Positions 1 to 12,177 of a DNA stretch of 64,000 bases are shown piece after piece. Origin of the DNA: Eutreptiella sp. 'Long Island Sound 2002' (taxonomy: Eukaryota > Euglenozoa > Euglenophyceae > Eutreptiales > Eutreptiaceae); assembly GCA_964036045.1 (NCBI GenBank), contig OZ038380.1:63534591-63598590 (forward strand), given 5' to 3'. Every line of letters starts with the position of its first letter. Position 1 is the first letter of the stretch. A model generated the notes under the pieces. It saw only the letters and a program-made list of their open reading frames with translations. It did no database searches and was not told the origin of the DNA. A program made the translations under genes and the position numbers.

Positions 1-1018
1 CCGCTGCTTGCTCTCCTTGGAGCCTGCTTGCCCTGCCCGCTGTTTGTTCTCCTTGGTGGCTGCTTGCACTGACCGCTGCTTGTCCTCTTGGGATGCCACC
101 ACACCACCTGCTTGCCCTGCCCGCTGCTTGTTCTCCTTGGAGCCCGCTTGCCCTGCACGCTGCTTGTTCTCCTTGGAGCCCGCTTGCCCTGCCCGCTGCT
201 TGTTCTCCTTGGAGCCCGCTTGCCCTGCCTGCTGCTTGTTCTCCTTGGAGCCCGCTTGCCCTGCCCGCTGTTTGTTCTCCTTGGTGGCTGCTTGCCCTGA
301 CCGCTGCTTGTCCTCTCGGGATGCCACCACACCACCCGCTTGCCCTGTCTGGTGCTTGTTCTCCTTGGAGCCCGCTTGCCCTGCCCGCTGCTTGTTCTCC
401 TTGCAGCCCGCTTGCCCTACCCGCTGCTTGTCCTCTCGGGATGCCACCACACCACCCGCTTGCCCTGCACGCTGCTTGTTCTCCTTGGAGCCCGCTTGCC
501 CTGCCCGCTGCTTGTTCTCCTTGCAGCCCGCTTGCCCTGCACGCTGCTTGTTCTCCTTGGAGCCCGCTTGCCCTGCCCGCTGCTTGTTCTCCTTGGTGCC
601 CGCTTGCCCTGCCCGCTGCTTGTTCTCCTTGGAGCCCGCTTGCCCTGCACGCTGCTTGTTCTCCTTGGAGCCCGCTTGCCCTGCCCGGTGCTTGTTCTCC
701 TTGGTGCCCGCTTGCCCTGCCTGCTGCTTGTTCTCCTCGGAGCCCGCTTGCCCTGCCCGCTGCTTGTTCTCCTTGGTGCCCGCCTGCGCTGACCGCTGCC
801 TGTCCTCTTGGGATGCCACCACACCACCCGCTTGCCCTGCCCGGTGCTTGTTCTCCTTGGAGCCCGCTTGCCCTGCCCGCTGCTTGTTCTCCTTGCAGCC
901 CGCTTGCCCTGCCCGCTGCTTGTCCTCTCGGGATGCCACCACACCACCCGCTTGCCCTGCGCGCTTTTTGTCCACCTTAGATTGTGATGCGTTACAAGTG
1001 GAGCAAACAAAGCCTTGA
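1..1018. repeat. 36-bp minisatellite, cut by window start
   Basis: Tandem copies of a 36-bp unit (core GCCCGCTTGCCCTGCCCGC, then a TTGTTCTCCTTG-like part) fill this stretch. A longer variant containing GGATGCCACCACACCACC is interspersed at about 92, 319, 439, 812 and 931. The unit is 12 codons long, so several frames stay open together. The longest plus frame runs from the window edge to a stop at 1016-1018 and would give a Cys/Pro/Leu-rich 12-residue repeat. A minus frame over 417-1010 gives a basic Gly/Arg/Lys repeat. Nothing shows which frame, if any, is translated, so it is annotated as a minisatellite. It could be a repeat exon of a gene lying to the left. Confidence 0.85.
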
Positions 1019-1189
1019 CTCTTTATTTTTTTGTATGTACGATCAAAGGTGGTGGTACAACCCCAACATTGCCATCGCATCACACGAATTCAGGAAATGA
1101 GGGGGTCATCTACATGCACGGTATTGTCCACAACCACCCCCAACCAATCACATACATATTCTGCCGCAAGTTGATGGCAATGCAACCAA

Positions 1190-1288
1190 GGGTTATCCAG
1201 CTGGGTTTACCCTGTCGAGGTTTTACACCACCTTTTGGGGTCCAAGGATGAGCAACACGCTTTAGCAGCAGCAGCAAGCAGCAGCAGC

Positions 1289-1325
<37 letters not shown>

Positions 1326-4300
1326 CGCAAGAAAACTCTTTGAGGCGGCACCGTGGCTCAAAGCCGGCATCCCAGTAGCTCAAAACGCCCGCATAAAAAA
1401 GGCGCATCACCACAAACAAGTTTTGTGCCGTTTCAAGCCATCTAGCCTGTTCTACGGCCGTTTTAGTGTCAAAAATTGGCCGTTTTTGGGCTGTCTCCAG
1501 GACGATCGTCCTGAAAACTTAGGACCATCGCCGGTGTGGCAAGTGGGCGTTTGCAATGAGGGCCGTTGTTCTTCCATGGCGATAGGGCTATCAAATGATG
1601 GCAAATGGGTGTTCAATACGGCATGTACCATGCCTTGGTGCCACAAGGTGGTCCATTTTGAGGTGAAAATGAGCCGTTTTTGAACCGTGTTTCAGGACGA
1701 CCGTGGAGGCACATCTCTAAAAGAAGCGGTTACCGAGCTGGGTCTACCCTGTCAAGGTTTTACACCACCTTTTAGGGTCCAAGGATGAGCAACACGTTTT
1801 AGCAGCAGCAACAACAGACGCAAGAAAACTCCTTGTGACCACACGGTGGCTCAAAACCGGCATCCAAGTAGCTCAAAACGACCGGGGAGCAAAGGCGCAT
1901 CACCACAAGCAAGTTTCGTTGCATTTTGAGCCGTCTAGCCCGTTCTATGGCCGATTTAGTGTCCAAAAATCGCCGTTTTTGGGCTGCTTTCAGGACGATC
2001 GTCCTGAAAACTCAGGGCGATCGCCGGTGTGTCAAGTTGGCGTATGCAATGAGGGCCGTTCTTCTTTCATAGAAATTGCGCTATGAAACGATGGCAAATG
2101 GGATTTCAACAGAGCATGTACCATGCCTTGGTGCCACACGGTGGTCCATTTTGAGGTGAAAATGAGCTGTTTTTGAGCGGTTTTTAAGTACCATCGTCCT
2201 GACCGTGGAGACACATCCCTAAAGCAAGCGGTGTGCCTTCGTTGGTGATTTCCAATGTGTTACGCAAGACTAGGACCCAGCTCGGTCCTAGTTCGAGTCT
2301 TGATCTTTGTTCTACGGTGATTTCCAGTGCGTTATGCAAGACTAGGACCCAGCTCGGTCCTAGTTGGAGTCTTGTGGGCAACACATTTTAGTAGCAACAG
2401 CAAGCAGCAGCAGCAAGCAGGCGGTTAAAAAGTCCTTGCGACCACACCGTGGCCTAGAACCGGCATCCAAGTAGCTCAAAGCGACCGGGGAGCAAAGGCG
2501 CATCACCACAAACAGGTTTCGTTGCATTTTGAGCCGTCTAGCCCGTTCTACGGCTGATTTAGTGTCCAAAAATGCCCGCCTTTGGACTGTTTTCAAGAGG
2601 ATCGTCCTGAAAACTCAGGACGATCGCCGTTGTGCCGAGTACGTGTTTCAGATGGGGGCCGTTGATCTTTCATAATGATTGGGCCATCAAAAGATTGCAA
2701 GTGGGTGTTCAATGAGGCATGTACCATGCCATGGTGCCACGTGGTGGTCCATTTTGAGGTCAAAATGAGCCGTTTTTGAGCCGTTTTTCAGGACGATCGT
2801 CCTTACGGTAGAGGCACATCTCCAAAGCAGGCAGTGTTTCCTCCACGGTAATTTCCAATGCGTTACACAATACTAGGACCCAGCTCGGTCCTAGTTCGAG
2901 TCTTGATTACCGAGCTAGGTTTACCCTGTCGAGGTTTCACACCACCTTTTAGGAACCAAGGCTGACCTACACACTTTAGCAAGCATGCAGCAGCAACAGG
3001 CAGCATCAACAGGCGGTTCAAAAGTCCTTGAGACCACACCGTGGCTCAAAACCGGCATCCAAGTAGCTCAAAACGACCAGGGAGCAAACGCACATCACCG
3101 CAAACCAGTTTTGTTGCATTTCCACCCGTCTAGTGCCTTCTATCGCCAATGTAGTGTCCAAAATGGCCGTTTTGGGGCTGTTTTCGGAACGATCGTCTTG
3201 AAAACTCAGGACGATCGCCGATGTGTCAAGTGGGCGTTTGCAATGAGGGCCGTTGTTCTTCCACGGCGATTGGGCTATCAAATGATGGCAAATGGGTGTT
3301 CAATGAGGCATGTACCATGGCGTGGTCCCACAAGGTGGTCCATTTTGAGGTGAAAATGAGCCGTTTTTGAGCCGTGTTTCAGAACAATCGTCCTAACCGT
3401 GGAGGCACATCTCTAAAGCAAGCGGTCTTTCTACAACGGTGATTTCCACTGTGTTACACAAGATTAGGACCCAGCTCGGTCCTAGTTCGAGTCTTGATTA
3501 CCGAGCCGGGTTTACCCTGTCGCGGTTTTACAACCCTACTTAGGGTCTCAGGATGAGCAACACATTTTAGTAGCAAGCAGCAGCAGCAAGCAGCAGCAAG
3601 CAGGCGGTGAAAAGGTCTTTTTGTGGACATAGTGTCTCAAAACCGGCATGCAAGTCGCTCAAAATGACCGCAGAGCAAATGCCCATCCAGACAAACAGGT
3701 TTTGTGCGATTTCGACCCGTGTAGCCCGTTGTATGGCCGATTTAGTGGTCAAAACTGGCCATTTTCAGCCTGTTTTCAGGCAGTTTTCAGGACAGTCGTC
3801 GGGACGATTGTCACTGTGACTCAAAGTTGGCATCCAAGTAGCTCAAACTGACCGGGGAGCAAATGCGCATCACATGCAACGGGATTTGTGCCTTTTGGAG
3901 CCACCTAGCCCGCTCTATGGCTGATTTGGTGGTCAAAAATGGCCATTTTGGGGCATTTGTGAGGCTGTTTTCAGGACGATCGCCCTGAAAACTCAGAACG
4001 ATCACCAGTGTTGCTAAACTAGTGTCACAAATGCAGCAATGACATGTACTATTCAGCTCGGTCCTAGTAAAAGTCTTGATTACCGAGCTGGGTTTACCCT
4101 GTCGAGGTTTTACAACCCTACTTAGAGTCTCAGGATGAGCAACACCAGTTAGGAGCAAGCAGCAGCAAGTAGTGGCAGCAAGCAGCAGCAAGCAGACGGT
4201 GAAAAAGTCTTTTTGTGAACATGGTGTCTCAAAACCGGCATGCAAGGAGCTCAAAACGACCGCAGAGCAAATGTGCATCTAGAGACACATACAAGATTTT
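1190..4300. repeat. Degenerate tandem repeat family, about 540-650 bp per unit, with CAG tracts
   Basis: A motif TACCCTGTCGAGGTTTTACA recurs near 1208, 1748, 2925, 3515 and 4095, each followed by a GATGAGCAACAC block, a (CAG)n/CAAG tract and a conserved stretch with GGCATCCAAGTAGCTCAAAA. Units also carry the palindrome GGACGATCGTCC (exact at 1500-1511, 1993-2004 and 2791-2802; degenerate elsewhere) and an inverted repeat CTAGGACC...GGTCCTAG (near 2268, 2341, 2872 and 3465). Copies differ by substitutions and partial deletions, so this is an old array. Short open frames in it do not persist from copy to copy, and no gene is called. Confidence 0.8.
1264..1326. repeat. (CAG)n microsatellite
   Basis: The longest of the CAG/CAAG tracts in the local repeat family, with an uninterrupted run of about 13 CAG triplets near its right end. 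Smaller tracts lie near 1801, 2392, 2980, 3571 and 4150 at the homologous place in each unit. Confidence 0.95.
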
Positions 4301-4717
4301 TTGAAGTAAGACCTGGTGCCTCCACCACAAAGTGATGACTGTCGGAAAAAAAAAACTAGCCCACGCGAAAATCTTAGCATCTGGGGCCTAGACATGTTCT
4401 ATGCTAGCCTAAAAGGTACTTGTGTGGTGTGAACACAGAGACAATGAGTATATGCAACCAAGGCTCAAACTGGTTCAACTGAATTGCATTAAGAAAAGTT
4501 AATTGCAGTGAACCCTTTGTTTGCTTCTCTGCAGGTAAATGAAAGGGCTCCATTTGCTGTACAAGTAATCTTGGGCTCGCAGCCCTGTCATGGGGCAAGA
4601 GGACACAGCAGAGATATATGCGGGAAGGAGTGAGAAAAGACATGGGTGCAAAGCAACGGATGACGGGAAGAACAGTGGATAGGGATGTGGGGAAGAGCCA
4701 CCTGCTGCAGAGCGGGA

Positions 4718-7700
4718 TCAGGCTTCTGTTGGGGTCCCGGTGGCAGTACCAGTGGCACTGGCGTGTGTACCAACAGTGGTACCCGACAGGGTGCCTGCAT
4801 ACATGCTGGAGGCACGACGCAGACTGCCGCTGCGCCCCCCAGAAAGATCCAACTGAACGGTCACTTCCACATACCCTTCACCAACTTTGGCCGGGATACG
4901 GACAGTCTCCTTTTCCCCTGTGGCAGGATGTGTACATCAATGGCACAGGAAAATGGTTCTGTGGACAATATACAGCCTATGATGTACATTTTTTTGTTTC
5001 TTGAAATAACAGACTATGATAAACATTGTTGAACAGCCAGCGTGCAATATATCTCGTTTTTACAGAGCTGCTACAAATCCTTGTCAGGGTCGGTTTCTGT
5101 CCTGTGTGCAATTGTGCAATGATGGGGAAAGGGGGGAGCAGCAGTGGCAAACACACAAACATAATTTCTCTGTTGACCACCACTGCTGGATGTTGGCTTG
5201 GATCAGGTTTCTTGGAACCTCTGTCTGATAGACCCCCTCACGGATAGTTGATCCATTGCTTGTTGCTTGTGTCTGTCTTGCTTTCCTTTGTTTCAGTTTT
5301 CGGTCTTCCTGTGGGGTTGTCTGCTCTCATTGAGATTGGGTGTCGGATGGGCATTCAGGATCTCTTCATTGTTGGCCTGAATACATGACCCCCCAGGCCA
5401 CAACCAGAAGCTGGTTGCACCCCTCCCCTCTGCTGCTTTTGCGGCAAGTACCTCTGGTTCTTTGTGTTGTCTTTTTGTTGCGGAAGTCATCCGCCTCTCC
5501 ATAGAGTGTCTGGGTTTGCCCCACATTGCTAATGTGTTTCCTTTAACAATGTGATGCCACGTGCCTAGGGCTGGAACCTTTCTCTCTTGATCCGCATGTG
5601 TCAGCCCCCCTCTCCATGCAACCCCCAAGAGACTGCAATTTTGGCCATTGCAGCAGACAACACTGGGGATCAGATGAAATGAAATTAGTACACCTTAATG
5701 GGACAATATACTGGCAAAACCGGAAACCAGGCAAAATTGTGCTACAGGGCTGCTCTCGCTGCAGGAATAACAGAATGCCACCACAACAGAACACTAGCTG
5801 ACAAGCCATTGGTGAAGGGCTCACTGGCCGAAGTAAGGTTGACGAAATTGAAAGTCGTAGGCTGCCTTTAGGTGGAAAAAAAAGAAATATGGCATTCCTC
5901 AGGGACAGCCTACCTACCTACCTTCAGCATACATGGTGGCCTGATATCCAAGCTTTGCTGCGACGAAAGTTCTATGGACAAGAGGCTTTGCAAAGCCCCA
6001 TGTGCACGTGGGGCGGTACACAACGATGGTAGATACGCCCACTACTGCTGAGTACGCACACAATGCATCAATCATACCAGGATTCATGCCTTGCAATGCG
6101 ATCGCCTTGTGGGCAATGACATTGGGCTTGGGCCCTTTGTGAAGAATGGAACTGGTCCGGTCCACACACTGCACCAGCAGCCAACTGTCCCCCACGTTTT
6201 CAACAGGGAACGGGGGTGCAGTTTCTGCCCAATCCCAACAGTGCTTCTCACCTTTCCTGAAAGACAGCAGGGGAACACCATTGCAAAAGCTTATCCCCAT
6301 TATGCCCACTCATTGGCAGCTCAGCAGCAGTTTCAGGTCCAAGACACTGATGAAGCCCCAGTCATGCCATTGTGGTCAGAGTTCCATAAATGGTTCTACG
6401 CCACGGGGGAGGCGAGAGGGGGCGGGGGGCAGGACACGGTGCTGCCACTGCAAGCAAGCGGCAATGTTCTGCCAACCAAACCAAAGCTACGATCAGCAAC
6501 TGAGGGGAGTAGAATGCAGGACTGTGGTGCTGGGTGTAGGGACCCTGGCAAAGGCAAAGCGTCCAGCTCATCCCTGAGGAATTTGGGTTTGTGCATGGCC
6601 TGGTAGCTAGGTGTCTGCTGCCTTTTGCTCGTCGTCTCAGAAAAGAACAATCAGACAGGATCACGATGCAAGACAAGGCCACACGTGCGTAATAGGGCCA
6701 CGACGTCAGGTTTCAAATAATCAGCACCATCGTGACCTCATGCCAGACTTATGCAATCAAGAGGGGGGGGGGCGGGCAAGGGATGAAGCTACATACACGT
6801 TTCAATGTGGTCTGACCCAAACGCCCAGCCGACAAGACACTGGTGTCGAGTACCAGCCAATGGTGTTGCTGGACTTAATGCCAAGCACTCATCGCCACTG
6901 ATCTGTCCAATACTGGTACATAAACTGGGACCTTTCAAACCTGACTAATGACACTTAATTCCTTCAGGAACCCTGACTTCACCACAGCTGCGCTGACCTT
7001 TTTGTGGCGTCCTTCGACGACCAACTCAGTGGAATATTCGAGGCATCGTTCTCTATAATCTCCTTTCCAAAGGATGCCTCCCGCTCAATGGAGGCCATGA
7101 TACACATTTTTGGGGATCGGATAAGGTGCTTGCTGGTCAACTTGTCGCCTTTGACCAGTCCAAGCGTGACTGAGCCAGGCTGCATCATGTAGGTTCCCGT
7201 GTGGGTGGACATCTTCCCTCACAGAGAAGGCAATGCACAATGAATCTTAGGAAGAGGACAGGAGAGAGAAGCTTTGGACAGATTTCTCACCACAAAGCTT
7301 CTTGAAACCCCCCGCCCCCCTTGAAGTCTTTTTGGCTCTAGCACTAGCACTAGCCTGAACTCTAGTTCTGGCGTTGGGTTTCGAAAACCTCATTGAGTTC
7401 TATTGCCTTTGGCAATTCCATGTGGCATAGAATTTTTGCCCTAAGGATTGCACTCCCAAGTGGCAATAAATGGTACCATATGGCTCCCCACAGGTTTATA
7501 TGCCATTCCATTGGCATTAGTGATCAACCAAGCTTGGCCCAAAGGACCCTAGGGGTTGTTAGAGGTCACCCAGAAATTGAGAGTTTTCAACCAACCCATG
7601 GTGGCCTGAAAATGTCCCAATCCTCACCGCCGGGGGACATTTGTACATGCCGTGAGCAAATCTTGGAAGGAAAGCCGACCAGACACACATAGAGATACGC

Positions 7701-9232
7701 TATTAGCATCGTTTCAACACAAAACATCTGAACTGCAGTTTCTGATGAGGGTGTGAAGCCCATGGTGGCGGCCATCGCTAGACATGGCCATGGTGAGCCA
7801 TGTTGGTTGTCTCTGGGGCCCTAAAAGCACTGTTTCATGCTGGGCAAAACTTGGTTTCCTTATCGCCGGCACTGTGCGTTGATTCAGACCTTGGTCCCAT
7901 GTTCTTCCACATGTATCCCCTGAATAATGACGGGCATCCCGGGCTCTACCTCTCCGTACCCAGGAGCGGCCTCCTGTGGACAAACCATAAACACAACTGA
8001 ACCGGTGTCTGCACATGTAGCCTGGACCCCTAGCATGGTGGCCGGTGGGTAGACGTGCGCCCAGAAAAAAATGGCTAATTTCATCCCTCGAAAGAGCCTC
8101 CAAAATCGGGTCCAATGTGTGGCCCAACTTCGGACCCCATCCCAAAATTTTGGAACCTGTCTCTGTGGCACAATCCTTCGAGGAAACACGACCCATTGAC
8201 AGGGGCGGTATGCATAGCATATCTGATATGTTCAGGATAAAGACATTCCACTTCTTTCCACGCAACAAAATGTTACCACGTAATTTCATGGCTCTTGGCA
8301 TTTCTCCATGTATTATCAATGTCAATGGCGCCATTGCGGGCTTTCAAAAGAAATTTCTTCTAGTCATCAAAGCGTTAGGTCACTGGATCAAAACTGGAAC
8401 GCGTGACTACAACATTCCCACAACAAACCTCCGAAATATTTACAGTGCCGCGCCACTCATCAAAGAGAAGTTACCCCGGCAACCATGGCTGGGCGTGGCC
8501 AATCACATGTTCTTGTTCCTGGGACCGACTCACAGCGCGCCAAGTTCCTGCCCCCCCCCCCCCCTTGTGGTACCTCAGGGCCAAGATGATAAGAGTCTTT
8601 GTAGACAGGATTCGCCCCCCCATTTGAAGCGTATGTGGTGACAAGGGCAACAGAAAATGGGCTGCCACCTCTTGTTTAAAGGCAAACGGGAGGCAGGCAA
8701 CTCTACCCCAAAAAAATGCGAAGGAGAAACCCTCAGCACATCATGCGGTGCAACAACATTCTATGTTACCCATCATGCCACACGTGGGTGTCACTGGCAA
8801 ACCATTAGTGATATGTTCGTGGCCTAGACAACATACACAAGAGGGTGCAGACGCAGCGTCCCTATATACTGGGCTCCCCTATGTGAAAGTTACCCGTTGG
8901 AACAGGTGCATCAGTGTTGGCTGCCCGGCAAACCACATGTGAAAAAAGCCCTTTCTTATGCCAACTCACCACTTCACTCGCATTCGCCCGCATAGTGGAG
9001 TCGGTAGTGCCAATGTACATTCACATGAAAAGGTATGTATCCACATGATCATCTTCCGTACCCACCGTACCTGAATGCTGTGTGGACCAGCTACTCTTTC
9101 TTTTAGTGCCCAAAACAAGTGCACCGCAACGGAGTGCAACTCTTGTTGAAGATTTACATTATCCACCCTTGACCACCCACGGGGACCTTTGGGCGAGGGT
9201 TGGGTGATCGTTTGGTGACAATGGGAGTACAT
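4718..9232 (-). CDS. Spliced gene of unknown function, at least nine exons (model assembled by eye)
   Basis: No homologue recognised. On the minus strand a chain of protein-like segments is bounded by GT/AG sites in compatible phases: 8823-8770, 8668-8574, 8021-7890, 7399-7291, 7217-6998, 6256-5922, 5662-5623, 5528-5452 and 4917-4718 (TGA at 4720-4718). The chain sums to 420 codons including the stop. A small exon 8920-8894 and an upstream exon 9232-9071 (ATG at 9232, donor CAG^GTACGG) probably belong but are not joined in phase. The strongest sites are the donors at 6998 (AAAAAG^GTCAGC), 5922 (GAAG^GTAGGT) and 7291, and the acceptor at 6256 (TGCTGTCTTTCAG). The product starts moderately polar, has a basic Ala/Ser/Arg/Lys stretch in the 7399-7291 exon, a conserved-looking block in the 335-nt exon and a Thr/Ser/Gly-rich tail. 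No signal peptide or membrane helix stands out. If the weak donor at 5623 is not used, translation ends at 5601 instead. An ATG at 7393 could be an alternative start giving 239 residues. Confidence 0.55.
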
Positions 9233-9239
9233 CCAACGC

Positions 9240-10770
9240 CATGGGGAGATGCGGCCCTATGTTTTGACAGAGAACCTAGTAACAGGCGCCATTGCGCCCA
9301 AGCTATTAAAACCACAGCAAGTGCGGCAAAGGCTCAAGGTGCTTGGCGGATCTGCAACAAGTAAGTGATGAAGCAGATGCACAATTTTTGAATCTATTTG
9401 AGCTCATGTAGTGGCATTGGAATCCGATGGTTTGGCTTGGAGTGAACCAACAAGGGGCATCGCAAATGCAATGCGACATGGGATTTAAAAATCCAATTTT
9501 TCAAATTTCTCGAATTCCGAATCGGGGCGACGGCAGAATGGTCTAGGAAAGGACCGCGGCCCATTTTTCCGAAGAAAACAAGTGAAATCGGGGCAAAAAT
9601 GACAGTTTGAAGCTCGAGGGATCAATGTTGTGAGGACAACATTTTTGAAGTGGTGAGGCTGTTGGTGTTAAAACTCTTTGCATGTTGTGCGGTGCCTCTC
9701 AGCCTTTGAGGAATACGTTCGTTTCCCCAGCAACTCACCGGGGGGACGGCACAATGGTTTAGTGCCCAACGGATAGGATTGCGGCCCATTTTTCCGAAGA
9801 AAACAAGTGAAAATGGGGCAAAAATGGTTGTTTGAAGCTTGAAAGATCAATGTTGTGAGGACAACATGTCTGAAGTGGTGACACTATTGGTCTTGAAACT
9901 CTTTGCATGTGGTGCGGTGCGTTTCATGATACCTCTTGAATTTGGCAACCATAGAAAAAATGGCTTGGTTGCCACTCAAGTGAACCTCCAAATCCCCAAG
10001 CATGTGCAATGAGCAAATTCACTCTCCAATGCGGCATGTAACAAAGTACTCAACATGCAAACATGTCATTTACTTGGGTTCATCTCCTTTGGGTTGCTGG
10101 GGCTAATAGTCATTTTCGCATGTGGGTCCGGGGTCAAGTGGCGGTGGTTATTGGTCAAAGAGTTGGAATGGCTGTGGGCAAAGGGTCAACATTCATGGGA
10201 AGTAAAATGACAGGAAATTGAGAAAATCTTTCACTTCGGTCGCTAAATTCGATTTGGATGTTCTTAATCTGGTCCGCGCGATTTCCCCAAAGTGGTCAGA
10301 AAAAAGCAATTTTAGAAGTTTCCCGTGGGCAACCATATTGTCAATGGGGAGGGACCGCACAAGCTGACCATTGGGGATCTTACAAGCACTGACAGTGCCC
10401 AAGTCGGATCTTTCACTAAATCCACATAGAGGACACAATATAAAGCAACACCGAGCACCGAGCACCGAGCAAGCAAGCAGACGGCGGAAATTTAACGGAT
10501 AACAATGAAAACTAAAGCAATTCTGATCACATTGATACAAAAAACACATCTATGACGGTCAGGAATAAAAAGATACTTTCTGCGATCCCAGCGCCGGACC
10601 GCTACACGCGCGACCGTGCACAAGCTATCATGGGGCAAACTGTACCACCACACACCGTCCGCGACGGACGGCGCAACACAGCATGACGCATGTCACATCA
10701 GGGAATAGTTTCATGGTCGATCTAATGTTACCTTCCTCAATGTAACTCCTTTTCTGCTTTCTGTTCGTTA
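9240..10770. other. No gene recognised; contains a 225-bp direct duplication
   Basis: No coding stretch or RNA gene was seen. Two related segments, about 9530-9700 and 9755-9930, repeat at a distance of 225 bp, both containing GCGGCCCATTTTTCCGAAG followed by AAAACAAGTGAAA and a GATCAATGTTGTGAGGACAA block. They differ by scattered substitutions. The rest is unassigned. Confidence 0.6.
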
Positions 10771-10775
10771 TATGC

Positions 10776-11186
10776 TTACCAGATTCCAGTCACTCCCCAC
10801 GAAAAATGCCTGAAGTCGACATTCTCATCACCGAGGGTTGGGCCGCTATTCTGAGCGGTTTCTCTCTCTCTATCGCTATGGTCATTTGGGGCCGTTCTGG
10901 ACTTTAAGTTGGACCAACAGGTTCGCCTGTTGCCTTGCAGGTGTGTCCTTAGATGTCTGCCCCCTTTTAAGTGCGGGCCCACGTCAACAGGAGCACACTG
11001 GTCAGTTTCGCTATTGTCACCAGACCTGCGTTGCATTTGCAGGTCCTCGACTGCCAGGCTATGGTGATCCTTGTCACGAGACCTTCGTTGCATTCGCAGG
11101 TCCTCGACTGCCAGGCTATGGTGATCCAAGCCCGAACTGTAAGGCTGATGTTCGCTGGTCTTCTCAGCTTCAACCGCCTTGCGCAT
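10776..11186 (-). CDS. Possible exon or ORF with an internal 19-residue repeat
   Basis: A 136-codon minus-strand frame with a hydrophilic, protein-like composition. A 57-bp tandem duplication (11023-11136) gives two in-frame copies of a 19-residue segment beginning DHHSLAVEDL. No family is recognised. The opposite strand is also open for 228 codons (10838-11524), so the coding strand is uncertain and neither may be real. Confidence 0.22.
   Translation of the reverse strand: MRKAVEAEKTSEHQPYSSGLDHHSLAVEDLRMQRRSRDKDHHSLAVEDLQMQRRSGDNSETDQCAPVDVGPHLKGGRHLRTHLQGNRRTCWSNLKSRTAPNDHSDRERETAQNSGPTLGDENVDFRHFSWGVTGIW
11023..11136. repeat. 57-bp tandem duplication (two copies)
   Basis: Two adjacent copies, starting at 11023 and 11080, share CAGGTCCTCGACTGCCAGGC and the following bases with very few differences. 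The period is a multiple of three, so it keeps frames open on both strands. Confidence 0.85.
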
Positions 11187-11870
11187 CTGCTATCTGCGGG
11201 CGAAGGCCGCACCTTCCACCGAGAAATTATATTACCTATCTGGCGGGACGCAACACCACTGAAGTCGTTGTGTGCAAACGCCCTGGATATTCTTCAACCT
11301 CGTTACCGAGCGTCCAGGCGAGAAGAACGCATGTAGCACACTTGAATTCTGAAACTTCTTTCTGTTGTGCCTATCTACATCGAGTCGTGCTGGGTGGATC
11401 AAGCGTAGGAGACCAACATTCTCCTTGCACCAGGGAGCCCACGGGCGAAATGCCTTTCCGAGTGACCACAAGTGTTCGTCAGAAAAAAAATACACAACTA
11501 CACGGGAATACGAGAGTCGAGTAATGTATGCGATTGTCAAGCCGTTGTGTGTTCAAGGGATGGAGACATCAGAGCATTAGCAGGCGAATGTCTGCCAGCA
11601 TGTACAGTTTTGCGGTGTTTCAAAGTATGCATGGGTTTGGCGAACCGTTGTGTGTTCACGTAGGTTTTGGCTGGACACAGTGGTGACCAGCAATAAATTG
11701 AACTCCGGGGGTAGGAGTTTGGTACACAGACCGAGTGGAACTCTGTCGGATTCAACCTTGAACAAATACACAGGTTGTGCAATTCCTTCAACACAGAGGT
11801 GTACCGCACTCTGTGAAACATGACGTCTTAAGTAGAGAAGCTCAAGTGAATTGAACAGATTCAAAAAACA

Positions 11871-12177
11871 ATGAATGGAGCCATGAGTTTTGACCATCTG
11901 AAAGACCACTGTTTAAACCAATTTGACGACCTGGGATCTGATATTGTTGGCCAGGTAAATGTTCCCAGGATGAACATATTTTTCTCGTAAATGAAAGGAA
12001 AACGATGCAAAATTTGCTGGGAATGTTTGAGGGCAGCCACAATCCTCCTATCCCAACTTTGTGCTTGGGAAGATGGACTGTATTTATGGTCTGGATTCGA
12101 TGAGCTTTGTTCGCAAAAATAATGCACCCAGAGTATGTGCACACCGCTCTGGAAGCCTGCAATGGGCTCAGAAATAA
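11871..12177 (+). CDS. Small two-exon reading frame, unknown product
   Basis: Exon 11871-11954 begins at an ATG and ends GGCCAG^GTAAAT. After an 82-nt intron (11955-12036, ending GGGCAG) a second exon, 12037-12177, continues in phase to TAA at 12175-12177. The product would be 74 residues, polar, with no domain I can name. The acceptor has a poor pyrimidine tract. The first exon could be an internal exon of a longer gene, because the frame stays open upstream of the ATG back to a TGA. Codon content looks protein-like in both parts, but a chance combination is possible. Confidence 0.33.

Noticed and set aside
8-1018. A 336-codon Cys-rich protein gene
   Set aside because: The frame consists only of minisatellite units without stops in several frames, with no proper start codon or flanking exon visible.
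7714-8334. 206-codon minus-strand ORF
   Set aside because: The better coding signal here is in another minus frame (exon 8021-7890 with an AAG^GTCTGA donor). The long frame looks like chance.
8045-8641. 198-codon plus-strand ORF
   Set aside because: It lies opposite exons of the minus-strand spliced model (7890-8021 nearby, 8574-8668 overlapping), lacks an ATG at its start and shows no domain.
10838-11524. 228-codon plus-strand ORF
   Set aside because: Openness is partly due to the 57-bp duplication, composition is unlike neighbouring coding exons, and the opposite strand is also open.
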